The notes beneath the pieces are model-generated. The model was not told the origin of the DNA. It did not search any database and saw only the letters and a list, made by a program, of their open reading frames with translations. Below are positions 24,984 to 32,705 of a stretch of DNA of 64,000 nt, one piece after another. Each line of letters begins with the position of its first letter. The stretch's first letter is position 1. The position numbers were made by a program, and so were the translations under genes. The DNA is from Tumebacillus sp. BK434 (GTDB lineage: Bacteria > Bacillota > Bacilli > Tumebacillales > Tumebacillaceae), in contig NZ_SLXS01000007.1 of the NCBI RefSeq assembly GCF_004340785.1, forward strand, positions 1 through 64,000, in the 5' to 3' direction.

Positions 24984-25457
24984 ATGAGCCTGTTATCGCA
25001 AGTGATCGAGTCGTTTAAGTCGCAGTCCCTAAAGGGGATTTTACATAAGATGCTGCAATCTCAGGACTGCCAATTCGAGCAGGACAAACGGCTGGGCGAG
25101 GCCGGAGGGAAAGCCGATCTGTTTATCGAGTCTGACGAAGTGATCTATCTGGTCAAGACGGTCGAAGCGTTTCAGGTGCAGGCGCTCGGCGCGGACGTGG
25201 TGGCAGAAGCGGCGTTGGCGCGCAAGCATCTGTTGACCCACACTTACAAGCGCGTCGTCCCGGTGCTGATCATCGGGCAAAATGCGCAGAGCCGCGCCTT
25301 TATGGAAGCCGCCTATAAGAACCAGGCCCTGATCGTGCACGGGCCGATCGAAGAATGCGCCCACCAGCTGGAATTTCTGCTCCAGCATCAGGTGATCCCG
25401 ACCTACCAGCTGTCTGCAAGAAGCAAAGAGTCGGAGCTGAAGTTTTTCGGAATCTAA
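24984..25457 (+). CDS. hypothetical protein, possibly endonuclease-like fold
   Basis: The protein has 157 residues. GGKADLFIESDEVIYLVKTV near residue 45 has the spacing of a PD-(D/E)xK-like core (D, then a strand with K), but the acid in the second strand is not clear, so nuclease activity is doubtful. No signal or membrane segment is seen. The ATG has GAGGAG at 7-8 nt. It is 13 nt from the hydrolase gene downstream, and the two likely form an operon. Confidence 0.55.
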   Translation: MSLLSQVIESFKSQSLKGILHKMLQSQDCQFEQDKRLGEAGGKADLFIESDEVIYLVKTVEAFQVQALGADVVAEAALARKHLLTHTYKRVVPVLIIGQNAQSRAFMEAAYKNQALIVHGPIEECAHQLEFLLQHQVIPTYQLSARSKESELKFFGI

Positions 25458-25470
25458 AGGAGGTCTTGAG

Positions 25471-26229
25471 ATGCAGAAAGCGATTGAACTGGAATATGAC
25501 GGCCAGATTTTGCGCGGCATGGAGCACGTGCCGGAGCCCAACGAAGGCGGGCGGCTGCCGGCGGTGATCTTGTACCACGGATTCACCGGCGACAAGTTGG
25601 AGCCGCACCGGATGTTTCTGAAAATCTGCCGTGCGCTGGAAGCGATGGGCATCGCCTGCTTCCGCTTTGATTTCCTCGGCAGCGGGGAGAGCGACGGGAA
25701 TTTCGAAGCAATGACGGTCAGCGGCGAGATCGCCGAAGCGGGCGCGATCCTCGACATGGTGAAACAGGACCCGCGCATCGACCCGGAGCGGGTGACGCTG
25801 CTCGGGATGAGCATGGGCGGGCTGGTCGCATCGGTGCTCGCCGGCGAGCGCGCACAAGACGTGCACAAGCTGGTGCTGCTCTGTCCGGCCGGCGAGATGT
25901 ATCTGCTGGTCAAAGACCTGATCGACAGCGTGCTGGCCGTACCCGACTTGCAGGTCTACGATTACAACGGCGACCTGATCGGGCGGGCGTTTGCGGAAGA
26001 CTTGAAGACGCTGCAAGTTTTGGAGCGGGCGAAAGGGTACAAGGGCGACGTGATGCTGATCCACGGGACCAAAGATCCGACCGTGCCGTACCAAGTGTCG
26101 CTTGCTTATCAGGCGCAGTCGTATGAAGGGCGCGCGCAGGTGCACCTGATCGAAGACGCCGACCACACCTTTAACAAAACTTCGTGGGAGCGCGAAGTGA
26201 TCGGGAAAATCTGCGACTTCCTGCGCTAG
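25471..26229 (+). CDS. alpha/beta hydrolase (feruloyl/cinnamoyl esterase-like)
   Basis: The protein has 252 residues. It shows the oxyanion stretch ILYHGFTGDKLEPHR near 33, GSGESDG, the nucleophile elbow GMSMGG near 113 (Ser), the acid in HGTKDPTVPY near 195 and the catalytic His in EDADHTF near 228. This layout is that of cinnamoyl/feruloyl esterases and related short-acyl esterases. There is no signal peptide. AAGGAGG precedes the ATG at normal spacing. Confidence 0.87.
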   Translation: MQKAIELEYDGQILRGMEHVPEPNEGGRLPAVILYHGFTGDKLEPHRMFLKICRALEAMGIACFRFDFLGSGESDGNFEAMTVSGEIAEAGAILDMVKQDPRIDPERVTLLGMSMGGLVASVLAGERAQDVHKLVLLCPAGEMYLLVKDLIDSVLAVPDLQVYDYNGDLIGRAFAEDLKTLQVLERAKGYKGDVMLIHGTKDPTVPYQVSLAYQAQSYEGRAQVHLIEDADHTFNKTSWEREVIGKICDFLR

Positions 26230-26235
26230 GTCTTC

Positions 26236-26265
26236 TTGACAATGCCGAGCCGCGTTTTGTATGAT
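26236..26265 (+). promoter_or_regulatory. promoter of the trpG-trpE operon
   Basis: TTGACA at 26236-26241 and TATGAT at 26260-26265 with an 18-nt spacer. The transcript would start near 26272, leaving a 240-nt leader before trpG. Confidence 0.75.
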
Positions 26266-26344
26266 GAGGGTGAGCGTAAATTAGTGGTATTGAAGTTTTT
26301 AGTAGAGAGTTTTAGCTGAGAGCGATTCAAAACAGTGACATCCA

Positions 26345-26400
26345 GAGTGAGAGCAGAGTGCAGCAGTGAGCAGAGACGAGCGGAGGCCAGTGGAGCGGAG
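26345..26400 (+). promoter_or_regulatory. eleven NAG triplets: probable TRAP binding site in the trp leader
   Basis: NAG triplets start at 26345, 26351, 26356, 26361 (CAG), 26368, 26373, 26378, 26383, 26388 (CAG), 26393 and 26398. Nine are GAG. Spacers are 3, 2, 2, 4, then 2 throughout. TRAP (MtrB) binds eleven (G/U)AG repeats spaced by 2-3 nt. More TAG/GAG triplets occur just upstream (26300-26320). A terminator follows 36 nt later. mtrB itself is not in the window. Confidence 0.7.
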
Positions 26401-26408
26401 ACGGGTGT

Positions 26409-26424
26409 CGTATGTCTACATACG
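26409..26424 (+). promoter_or_regulatory. small leader hairpin
   Basis: CGTATG, TCTA, CATACG: perfect 6-bp stem with a tetraloop between the triplet array and the terminator. Its role is not clear. Confidence 0.5.
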
Positions 26425-26435
26425 GGAACCTGCAG

Positions 26436-26466
26436 CCGGGTGCGCCTTTCGCGTGCCCGGTTTTTT
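26436..26466 (+). terminator. attenuator terminator in the trp leader
   Basis: CCGGGTGCGC pairs with GCGTGCCCGG (two G-T pairs), then TTTTTT, 48 nt before the trpG start. A terminator between a promoter and its first gene points to transcription attenuation. Confidence 0.82.
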
Positions 26467-26471
26467 ATGTT

Positions 26472-26513
26472 GAGCTGAGCCAAGTAGCGAAGAGACAGAG
26501 GAGCTGAGTTGAG
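26472..26513 (+). promoter_or_regulatory. second NAG-triplet array over the trpG ribosome-binding site
   Basis: GAG at 26472 and 26477, AAG at 26482, then triplets near 26485-26500, and GAG at 26501, 26506 and 26511, again about every 5 nt. The array covers the SD (AGAGGAG) and ends at the ATG. This is how TRAP blocks translation of trpG (pabA) in B. subtilis. Confidence 0.6.
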
Positions 26514-27095
26514 ATGATCATCGTGATCGACAACTATGATTCGTTTACGTACAACATCGTGCAATATTTGCGGGAACTGGGAGCTGACGTGCTGGTCAAG
26601 CGCAATGACGAGATCAGTTTGGAGGAGATCGAACGGCTGAAACCGACGCATCTTTTGATCTCGCCGGGGCCGTGCACCCCGAATGAAGCGGGGATTTCGC
26701 TGGCGGCGATCCGCCATTTTGCCGGCAAGATTCCGGTGCTTGGCGTCTGCCTTGGACACCAGTCGATCGGTCAGGTATTTGGCGGCAAGGTCGTCAAGGC
26801 GCAAAAGATGATGCACGGCAAAACGTCGCGCGTCTCGCACCAGGGCGCGGGCATTCTGGACGGCGTGCCGAACCCGTTCACGGCGACCCGCTATCATTCG
26901 CTGGTCGTCGAAAAACTGTCCTTCCCCGACGAGCTGGAAGTGATCGCCCAATCGGAAGACGGCGAGATCATGGCGCTGCGCCACCGCGAGCTGGATGTGA
27001 CCGGCCTGCAGTTCCACCCCGAGTCGATCCTGACCGAAGGCGGCATGCGCATGCTGCAAAACTTCGTCACCGGCAGAACGGGGGTGTCGGCATGA
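26514..27095 (+). CDS. trpG: anthranilate synthase component II (glutamine amidotransferase)
   Basis: The protein has 193 residues, the family length. It supplies ammonia from glutamine to component I. It starts [19 protein letters not shown], has the nucleophile Cys79 in [10 protein letters not shown], the [12 protein letters not shown] loop, and the His/Glu pair in LQFHPES near 168. The same subunit may also serve PabB, as in Bacillus. It overlaps the next gene by 4 bases (ATGA), so the two are translationally coupled. The upstream triplet arrays suggest tryptophan control. Confidence 0.92.
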   Translation: MIIVIDNYDSFTYNIVQYLRELGADVLVKRNDEISLEEIERLKPTHLLISPGPCTPNEAGISLAAIRHFAGKIPVLGVCLGHQSIGQVFGGKVVKAQKMMHGKTSRVSHQGAGILDGVPNPFTATRYHSLVVEKLSFPDELEVIAQSEDGEIMALRHRELDVTGLQFHPESILTEGGMRMLQNFVTGRTGVSA

Positions 27096-28567
27096 CCCGC
27101 AAGATCGGCGTGCAGACCCGGCAGAAAAGCTACCCGCGGATCTGCGAATCGTTTGAAGTGTTTCAAAAGCTGACCGCAACGTACGGTGCAGAACGTGCCT
27201 TTCTGCTCGATTCGGTCAAAGACATCTATTCCCGTTACTGCCAGTCCAGCATCGCCTTGTTCCCGGTGCTGACCGTGCGCGTCAAAGGCCGCCGCTTCTC
27301 CCTCGAAGGCGAACCGGCGCTGACCGCAGCAGTCACGGCGAATCTGGTGCAGGACGGCACCGATCTGAGCGCTTTTACGGGAAAGGTTTCCCGGTTGCTC
27401 GACGGCGTGGTGCAATCGTTTGAGCTGCATGACCGCGAGACGATGAGCAAATATGCGTTCGGCTTCGTCGGCCATCTGTCTTATGATGCGATCCGCTATT
27501 TTGAAAACATCCCCAAGACGACCGTGGATGACCGCGGTCTTGATGACATCCGCCTGCAGGTGCATCAGGTGGTGCTGCAGTTTGAGCGCGATGTGATCCA
27601 TGTGCACATCAACGAGATCGAAGGGCTGCAGACTCCGAGTTTTGCGGAGATCGAAGCGTTTCTGCGGGTCTATCCCGAGCCGGAGTTTGCCGGGTATGAC
27701 CCAAGGCAGCTTTGCGTAGAGGAAGACGTGAAGGAAGCGGACTTCCTGCAGCGGGTAGAGCGGTGCAAAGCGTACATCGAGGAAGGCGACATCTTCCAAG
27801 TGGTGATCTCCAAGCGCAACCGCGTGATCGGGCCGATCGATTCAATGCAGGTCTACCACCGTCTGAAACAGGTCAATCCGTCGCCGTATATGTATTACGC
27901 CGATTACGGGGACTACAAGATCTACGGCACGTCGCCGGAGCTGCAGATCCGCCTTGAGGACGGTGTGGCGCAGATGCGGCCGATCGCCGGCACCTCGAAA
28001 GGCAAAGGCAAGCGCCCCGAGGAAAACGTGCAGTTGATCGAACGCCTGCGCAACGATGAAAAGGAGCGCGCTGAGCACCTGATGCTGATCGACCTTTGCC
28101 GCAATGACCTCGGTCGCTTTTGTGAACCGGGTTCGATCTATGTGAAAGATTTTATGGTCGTCGAAGAGTATTCGCACGTCTACCATATGGTCTCGACGGT
28201 GGAAGGGCAGGTCGATCCGAGCCGCAACGTGTTTGACATGTTCCTCGCCACTTTTCCGGCCGGGACGCTTAGCGGGACACCGAAAGTGCGGGCGATGGAA
28301 GTGATCGACGAGCTGGAGGAGTTCGACCGCGGGGCGTACGGCGGAGTGATCGGGTTTATCGATTTCCTGGGCAATATGAACACGGCGATCGTGATCCGCA
28401 CGATCATCCAGCAAGGAGATGTCGCCTATTTTCAAGCCGGAGCGGGCATCGTCGCCGACTCGAACCCAGAGCAGGAATGGGCGGAGTGCGACCACAAGCT
28501 GCGCGCTTTGACCAACACCTTGTTGCAACTGGAAGAAACACCCGTCCGCAAAGTCACATTGAGCTAG
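27092..28567 (+). CDS. trpE: anthranilate synthase component I
   Basis: The protein has 491 residues. It makes anthranilate from chorismate and ammonia, the first step of tryptophan synthesis. The chorismate-binding domain holds [18 protein letters not shown] near 297; the Ala in PIAGT marks anthranilate synthases, whereas PabB proteins usually have Lys there. Also seen: [27 protein letters not shown] and [15 protein letters not shown] near residue 38 corresponds to the LLES feedback-binding motif. The N-terminal part is divergent. No other trp gene lies in the window. Confidence 0.88.
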   Translation: MTRKIGVQTRQKSYPRICESFEVFQKLTATYGAERAFLLDSVKDIYSRYCQSSIALFPVLTVRVKGRRFSLEGEPALTAAVTANLVQDGTDLSAFTGKVSRLLDGVVQSFELHDRETMSKYAFGFVGHLSYDAIRYFENIPKTTVDDRGLDDIRLQVHQVVLQFERDVIHVHINEIEGLQTPSFAEIEAFLRVYPEPEFAGYDPRQLCVEEDVKEADFLQRVERCKAYIEEGDIFQVVISKRNRVIGPIDSMQVYHRLKQVNPSPYMYYADYGDYKIYGTSPELQIRLEDGVAQMRPIAGTSKGKGKRPEENVQLIERLRNDEKERAEHLMLIDLCRNDLGRFCEPGSIYVKDFMVVEEYSHVYHMVSTVEGQVDPSRNVFDMFLATFPAGTLSGTPKVRAMEVIDELEEFDRGAYGGVIGFIDFLGNMNTAIVIRTIIQQGDVAYFQAGAGIVADSNPEQEWAECDHKLRALTNTLLQLEETPVRKVTLS

Positions 28568-28629
28568 CAAAACAGCACATAAAAGGAAAACCGATCGGGA
28601 AGCGTATGCACACAGGGGGTGAGAGACGG

Positions 28630-29082
28630 ATGAATCTCCGAAGTGCATTCCTGGTCGGTTTCTTTTTGCTGGCCAATGTGGCGAGCCTTCCCGTGAGTGA
28701 TTCCTACATTAAAATCGACAAATCGGATAATAAGCTGACCTACTATTTTTATAACGTGCCGATCCGTTCGTTTTCCGTTGCTACCGGCATCCTGCCTGAA
28801 GACACGCCGACCGGCACCTATGGCGTGGTGATGATGGTGAAGAACCCGTGGTATCTCAAAAAAAACATCCCCGGCGGCGATCCGGAGAATCCGCTTGGCG
28901 TGCGCTGGATCGGGCTGGATGTCCCCGGCACCGACGGTTCCAAATACGGCATTCACGGCACCAACCGGCCGGAATTGATCGGCACGCGTGCGTCGGCCGG
29001 CTGTGTGCGCATGAAAAACGCTGATGTCACGTGGCTCTATGAGCATGTGCATCCGGGCACCTTGGTGGAAATCGTGGATTGA
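28630..29082 (+). CDS. L,D-transpeptidase (YkuD/ErfK family)
   Basis: The protein has 150 residues: a hydrophobic N-terminus (SAFLVGFFLLANVASLPVS) acting as signal or anchor, then a YkuD domain with IHGTN (His109) and the catalytic Cys125 in TRASAGCVRM. The enzymes form 3-3 cross-links in peptidoglycan or attach proteins to it, and in spore formers often act on the spore cortex. The ATG has GGGGGTGAG as SD. It stands alone between trpE and a possible riboregulatory hairpin. Confidence 0.88.
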   Translation: MNLRSAFLVGFFLLANVASLPVSDSYIKIDKSDNKLTYYFYNVPIRSFSVATGILPEDTPTGTYGVVMMVKNPWYLKKNIPGGDPENPLGVRWIGLDVPGTDGSKYGIHGTNRPELIGTRASAGCVRMKNADVTWLYEHVHPGTLVEIVD

Positions 29083-29107
29083 ACTTCTGGTAGACAACGA
29101 GGAGGTT

Positions 29108-29159
29108 CTTTCGCTAAAGTAGTAGAGAAACACAGCTCTTAGCGAAAGAGCTCTTTTTT
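29108..29159 (+). terminator. terminator with a competing upstream hairpin
   Basis: AGCTCTT (29134-29140) pairs with AAGAGCT (29146-29152) before a T-run: an intrinsic terminator. CTTTCGCTAA (29108-29117) pairs perfectly with TTAGCGAAAG (29139-29148), which would consume both arms of the terminator. The two structures exclude each other. Confidence 0.65.
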
Positions 29160-29200
29160 ATCGTTGTACGAGTTTTGTAACAACTGATGCGAGATTGGTA

Positions 29201-29209
29201 TGTTATAAT
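29201..29209 (+). promoter_or_regulatory. extended -10 promoter of the LCP gene
   Basis: TGTTATAAT (TG-N-TATAAT), identical to the element before the globin sensor, 55 nt upstream of the LCP start. Confidence 0.55.
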
Positions 29210-29263
29210 CTTTGCATTCTTGCTACTTTTTACAATTCGCAGACTAGAAGGGTTTGGATATAG

Positions 29264-30853
29264 ATGGAGAGCAGAAAAGACAAGCATCAGAAGCCGAAGA
29301 AAAGTGCCAAGTCGACCGATCTTACCAAATCTCCCGCATCTCAGAGCGGTAAGAAGCGATGGTGGAAGACGAAAGGATTCAAGTGGACCGTTGGAGTGAT
29401 CGCCATTCTGATCGTGGCGATCATCGGATTCTACGCCTACTACATCGGCAGCTTTCTTAACGACATCCAGCAAGGTAAAAAAGACCCCAATCAGACTTTG
29501 GTCGAAGTGGAAAAGTGGAGCGGTACCGACCCGGTGAATATCGTGCTGCTCGGGGTGGACAACCGGGACAATGATGAGCATCCGCGCTCCGACAGCATCG
29601 TGGTCGTCTCGATCAACCCGAAGACGAAGAAAGCGAAAGTCATGTCGGTCATGCGCGACCTCTGGTACAAAATCCCGGACGATTACGGGTATGAGAAGAT
29701 CAATGCGGCACATGCGCTGGGCGGTCCGGACCTGACGATCCGGACGCTGAAAGATTTGCTGCAGATCCCGATCCACTATTACGCGAAGACCGACTTCCAA
29801 GGGTTCATCGGGATCGTCGACGCGGTCGGCGGCGTCGAGGTCGATGTCGAGAAGCCGCTGCACTATGCGGATGACGGCGTCTATGACATCAATCTTGAGC
29901 AGGGCCTGCAGATGCTGGACGGCAAAAAAGCGCTGATGTACGTGCGCTTCCGCCATGATGCATTGTCCGACTTCGCCCGCACGGAACGTCAGCGCAAGTT
30001 CATGGTCGCGCTGGCCGACAAGATGGCAACGCCGACGGCGCTGGTCAAACTGCCGAAGATTCTCGATGCGATCAAGCCGTATCTGGAGACGAACATCACC
30101 TCCGGCGACATGCTGAAGCTGGGCAGTCTGGCACTGGAAGTGGACTCCTCGAACATCGAGACGCTGCAGGTGCCGCCGCCCGATACGTTCAAGAGCGGCT
30201 GGGCAGGCGGCGGGCAGTCGGTGCTGCTGCCGAACGTCTATGAAGTGCGCAAGGCGGTGTACGAGTTCCTTGGCCTCGATGTATCGAAGATCGTCGAGGA
30301 CGAGGAAGATCAACCGCAGGAATACTACCAGCCGGACCCGGTGGTGCCGGCCAACCCGAACGTAGATCCGGAGCCGAACCAGCCGGCGGTCGACCCGGAT
30401 GATGTCAACCCGCTGCCAAACGGCGGCACCGCACCGGGCGGTGGGACGACGACGCCGGGTGGAGGCACGACCACGCCGGGCGGCGGAACGACCACACCGG
30501 GCGGAGGCACGACCACACCGGGTGGCGGAACGACGACGCCGGGTGGAGGCACGACCACGCCGGGTGGCGGAACGACCACACCGGGCGGAGGCACGACCAC
30601 ACCGGGCGGAGGCACGACGACACCGGGTGGCGGAACGACCACACCGGGCGGCGGAACGACGACGCCGGGCGGAGGCACAACCACGCCGGGCGGAGGCACG
30701 ACGACACCGGGCGGCGGAACGACGACGCCGGGTGGAGGCACAACCACGCCGGGCGGCGGAACGACAGCGCCGGGCACGGGCACATCGTCCGGCCAGGCGC
30801 TGCCAGGTACGGTGTTGCCGGGCGGTACGGGCGTGACGATCCCCGCTTCGTAA
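29264..30853 (+). CDS. LytR-CpsA-Psr (LCP) family cell-wall glycopolymer ligase
   Basis: The protein has 529 residues: a basic, Lys-rich cytoplasmic head, one membrane segment near 46-65 (WTVGVIAILIVAIIGFYAYY), an LCP domain (NIVLLGVDNRD near 88, RSDSIVVVSINPKTKKAKVM, VMRDLWYKIP, GGVEVDV, RFRHDALSDFARTERQRKF) and a tail made of some 16 repeats of the heptad GGGTTTP. LCP enzymes transfer teichoic-acid-type polymers from lipid carriers onto peptidoglycan. The repeat tail is unusual and probably lies within the cell wall. Confidence 0.9.
   Translation: MESRKDKHQKPKKSAKSTDLTKSPASQSGKKRWWKTKGFKWTVGVIAILIVAIIGFYAYYIGSFLNDIQQGKKDPNQTLVEVEKWSGTDPVNIVLLGVDNRDNDEHPRSDSIVVVSINPKTKKAKVMSVMRDLWYKIPDDYGYEKINAAHALGGPDLTIRTLKDLLQIPIHYYAKTDFQGFIGIVDAVGGVEVDVEKPLHYADDGVYDINLEQGLQMLDGKKALMYVRFRHDALSDFARTERQRKFMVALADKMATPTALVKLPKILDAIKPYLETNITSGDMLKLGSLALEVDSSNIETLQVPPPDTFKSGWAGGGQSVLLPNVYEVRKAVYEFLGLDVSKIVEDEEDQPQEYYQPDPVVPANPNVDPEPNQPAVDPDDVNPLPNGGTAPGGGTTTPGGGTTTPGGGTTTPGGGTTTPGGGTTTPGGGTTTPGGGTTTPGGGTTTPGGGTTTPGGGTTTPGGGTTTPGGGTTTPGGGTTTPGGGTTTPGGGTTTPGGGTTAPGTGTSSGQALPGTVLPGGTGVTIPAS
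30435..30775 (+). repeat. 21-bp tandem repeats in the LCP gene
   Basis: About 16 units of 21 bp encode GGGTTTP. Units differ mostly at silent positions (GGT/GGC/GGA, ACG/ACC/ACA), so the protein repeat is better kept than the DNA. Copy number is likely to vary between strains. Confidence 0.92.
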
Positions 30854-30872
30854 GTTTCATACATCATCGGAC

Positions 30873-30906
30873 AAGACCCCCTCGGGAGCAGAGGGGGTCT
30901 TTTTTG
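30873..30906 (+). terminator. intrinsic terminator
   Basis: AAGACCCCCTC, 7-nt loop, GAGGGGGTCTTTTTT. Confidence 0.9.
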
Positions 30907-30956
30907 CTGTGCGGATTCATACAATTTCGCATCAAACGAACGGGGGAGGAAGGGGA

Positions 30957-31361
30957 ATGGATGACCTGCTACGTTTTCTCGGTGTGATGGCCGCTTTATC
31001 CGCTTCGGCGCAGACGATGACACAACAGTTGCGCAGGCGCTTCAATTGGTTTGAAGCTAAGCCATGCGATCAGGAGCTCGACGGGCAACTGCTTGCCCTC
31101 GCGGAAGGCAAACTGCACGCCAACGTGCATCTGGTCTGCGGCATCAACGGCTTCATCCTCGCTGCGATGGCAAATATTCATCCGCTTTCCTACTTGGGAT
31201 TGACGCCGATCTGGTCGATGAGCGTCTCGCCGTGGATCTCCTACACGATGGACTACATCTGCGCCGGCGTGCTGGTCGCGTACGGCGGGCCATGGTTTCA
31301 TGAAATCCTGGGGATTTTGCGCGAATACAAGTTATCTTTGAAAGGAGGAAAAAACGCTTGA
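30957..31361 (+). CDS. small membrane protein, unknown
   Basis: The protein has 134 residues: a first hydrophobic stretch (FLGVMAALSASAQ), a basic part (LRRRFNWFEAK), a second (LVCGINGFILAAM) and a third (YICAGVLVAYGGPWF). I recognise no family; the layout recalls holin-like or phage-derived proteins, but only loosely. GGAGGAAGGGG precedes the ATG. It is separated by a terminator from the redox-peptide cluster downstream, so it is probably not part of it. Confidence 0.6.
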   Translation: MDDLLRFLGVMAALSASAQTMTQQLRRRFNWFEAKPCDQELDGQLLALAEGKLHANVHLVCGINGFILAAMANIHPLSYLGLTPIWSMSVSPWISYTMDYICAGVLVAYGGPWFHEILGILREYKLSLKGGKNA

Positions 31362-31477
31362 TACTCGAAGCCGATCTCGTCAGGCTTGAGTATGTGTAAC
31401 CTCTCAATCTGCAAGCGGAACACCGACCGTGGATGCTACTCTGTATTCGTCAAAAAGCAACATACCTGAATCCTCCG

Positions 31478-31507
31478 ACCCTATGATTCGAATAGGGTTT
31501 CTTTTTT
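31478..31507 (+). terminator. intrinsic terminator
   Basis: ACCCTAT, GATTCGA, ATAGGGT, then TTCTTTTTT. It insulates the cluster that follows. Confidence 0.8.
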
Positions 31508-31549
31508 GTTCAATATTTTAGAAATATTTTCAAATAAAAGAAGGAAATG

Positions 31550-31578
31550 TTGATTTCGTTTCGAAATATACAAATAAT
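31550..31578 (+). promoter_or_regulatory. probable promoter of the redox/Cys-peptide cluster
   Basis: TTGATT at 31550-31555, a 17-nt spacer and AATAAT at 31573-31578 in an AT-rich stretch. ATTTCG-TTT-CGAAAT (31553-31567) is a perfect inverted repeat over the -35 and spacer, a possible operator. Two AATATTTT copies lie further upstream (31512-31531). Confidence 0.55.
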
Positions 31579-31604
31579 TAATAAATTAAAAGAGGTACTG
31601 TTGA

Positions 31605-32129
31605 GTGGTGAATGCTCTCTTGATCTGGTTATCAGTCTTTGTACCTTCATGTGTTGCAGCTTTGTGGATCGTGTTTCGTTTGTATCGCCAAGCGCGAGCG
31701 GAGATCAATGAATTGCCGCCGGCCGGGCAGTATGGCGGCCCGAAGCATGCGATGCTTGGCGCTTCGCTCAAGTCGGCGATCACTCTGCCTGATTCGGTGC
31801 AGGGAGTAGCGGCGATCGTGCAATTTGCCGCTCCGGGCTGTCCGCTTTGCTCTGAGGAACTGGCGTATTTGGAACGATCCCATCGGAAGCAGCCCTTTCC
31901 GTATGTGTGTTTGTATGAATCGGATCTGGAAGAGCATGCGCAGAAGTTTCTCGCCGATTTTGGACATTTGCACATTCAGCCGATCACTAAGGAGACGATG
32001 CAACTGCTGGGCGTTGTTGCCACACCGCTGGTGGTGATGATCGATGCGGACGGAGTCGTCCGGCAGGTCGAGATCCAAATGGCCAAGATCTTGCCATCGA
32101 TTCAGTCCGCCAAGAGGAGGGCTGGTTGA
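31605..32129 (+). CDS. membrane-anchored thioredoxin-fold protein of the Cys-peptide cluster
   Basis: The protein has 174 residues. One N-terminal membrane segment (ALLIWLSVFVPSCVAALWIV) anchors a periplasm-side thioredoxin-like domain with the redox pair Cys79-Pro-Leu-Cys82 and a Thr140-Pro141 cis-proline site. This is the form of TlpA/MauD-type thiol-disulfide oxidoreductases. The GTG at 31605 has AGAGG at 9-10 nt. Its stop overlaps the start of the MauE-like gene (TGATG), so they are coupled. With two similar proteins it probably oxidises or isomerises the Cys-rich peptide encoded downstream. Confidence 0.82.
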   Translation: MVNALLIWLSVFVPSCVAALWIVFRLYRQARAEINELPPAGQYGGPKHAMLGASLKSAITLPDSVQGVAAIVQFAAPGCPLCSEELAYLERSHRKQPFPYVCLYESDLEEHAQKFLADFGHLHIQPITKETMQLLGVVATPLVVMIDADGVVRQVEIQMAKILPSIQSAKRRAG

Positions 32130-32704
32130 TGGACGATTTGGCGGTGTGGTTTCGCTTCGTGCTCGCGTTTTTATTCCTCTCGACCGCATGGTCGAAGCAC
32201 AAAACGATGGGTGAGCATATCGGTGTTGTCCGCGACTATCAACTCTTGCCCGAGCGGCTGACCGAGCCGTTTGCCAAGGCAGAGACATATGTGGAACTCT
32301 TGCTCGGCTTGTTGCTGCTGCTCGGGCTGTTTCAACCCTATGCAGCCGCAGGGAGTGTGGTGATGCTGCTCATTTATACGGGCGCCATCACGGTCAATCT
32401 TTGGCGCGGCCGCACCGAGATGTCCTGCGGCTGCGGCGGGGTGGCCGGACTGCACCGGATCTCATGGAAGCTGGTGCTGCGCAATCTCTCTCTCGCTTGC
32501 GCCGGAGCCTGGGTTGGCGCTCAGAACATTCCACAGGGGACGATCGATGCGCTTCTTGCAGGTGTAGCCTGGGAAAGTGCGTTTGATCTGCGTTTTGCTG
32601 TCATCTTCGGGTGTTCTGTGCTGACGATGCTGGCATGGACGATCGCAAACGAATTGGGTTCGATTCAGGAAGAGTTCCGAACCTTGCTGGAAGGGAAGTC
32701 GTGA
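32129..32704 (+). CDS. MauE/DoxX-type redox membrane protein
   Basis: The protein has 191 residues with four or more membrane segments. RGRTEMSCGCGG (Cys100, Cys102) is the conserved signature of MauE-like proteins. In methylamine utilisation MauE works with the thioredoxin-like MauD to form the six disulfides of the MauA subunit, probably passing electrons between MauD and the membrane. Here it is flanked by two MauD/TlpA-like genes and followed by a six-Cys peptide, the same logic with another client. AGGAGG lies 8 nt before the ATG. Confidence 0.85.
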   Translation: MDDLAVWFRFVLAFLFLSTAWSKHKTMGEHIGVVRDYQLLPERLTEPFAKAETYVELLLGLLLLLGLFQPYAAAGSVVMLLIYTGAITVNLWRGRTEMSCGCGGVAGLHRISWKLVLRNLSLACAGAWVGAQNIPQGTIDALLAGVAWESAFDLRFAVIFGCSVLTMLAWTIANELGSIQEEFRTLLEGKS

Positions 32705-32705
32705 C

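Noticed and set aside
26270-26470. T-box riboswitch in the trp leader
   Set aside because: There is an AGTAGAGAG-like stretch and a terminator, but no T-box consensus (AGGGTGGNACCGCG) and no clear specifier loop. The regular GAG spacing fits TRAP better.
29114-30313. 399-codon frame on the minus strand across the LCP gene
   Set aside because: It runs through the LCP domain in the wrong strand and has no family features; the plus-strand protein has all LCP motifs.
30435-30775. CRISPR-like array
   Set aside because: The repeats are contiguous 21-bp units in frame inside an LCP gene, with no spacers.
31363-31401. 12-codon frame (TTG start behind AGGAGG) after the small membrane protein gene
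   Set aside because: Its SD lies inside the upstream coding end, the peptide has no features, and nothing downstream is arranged as for a leader.
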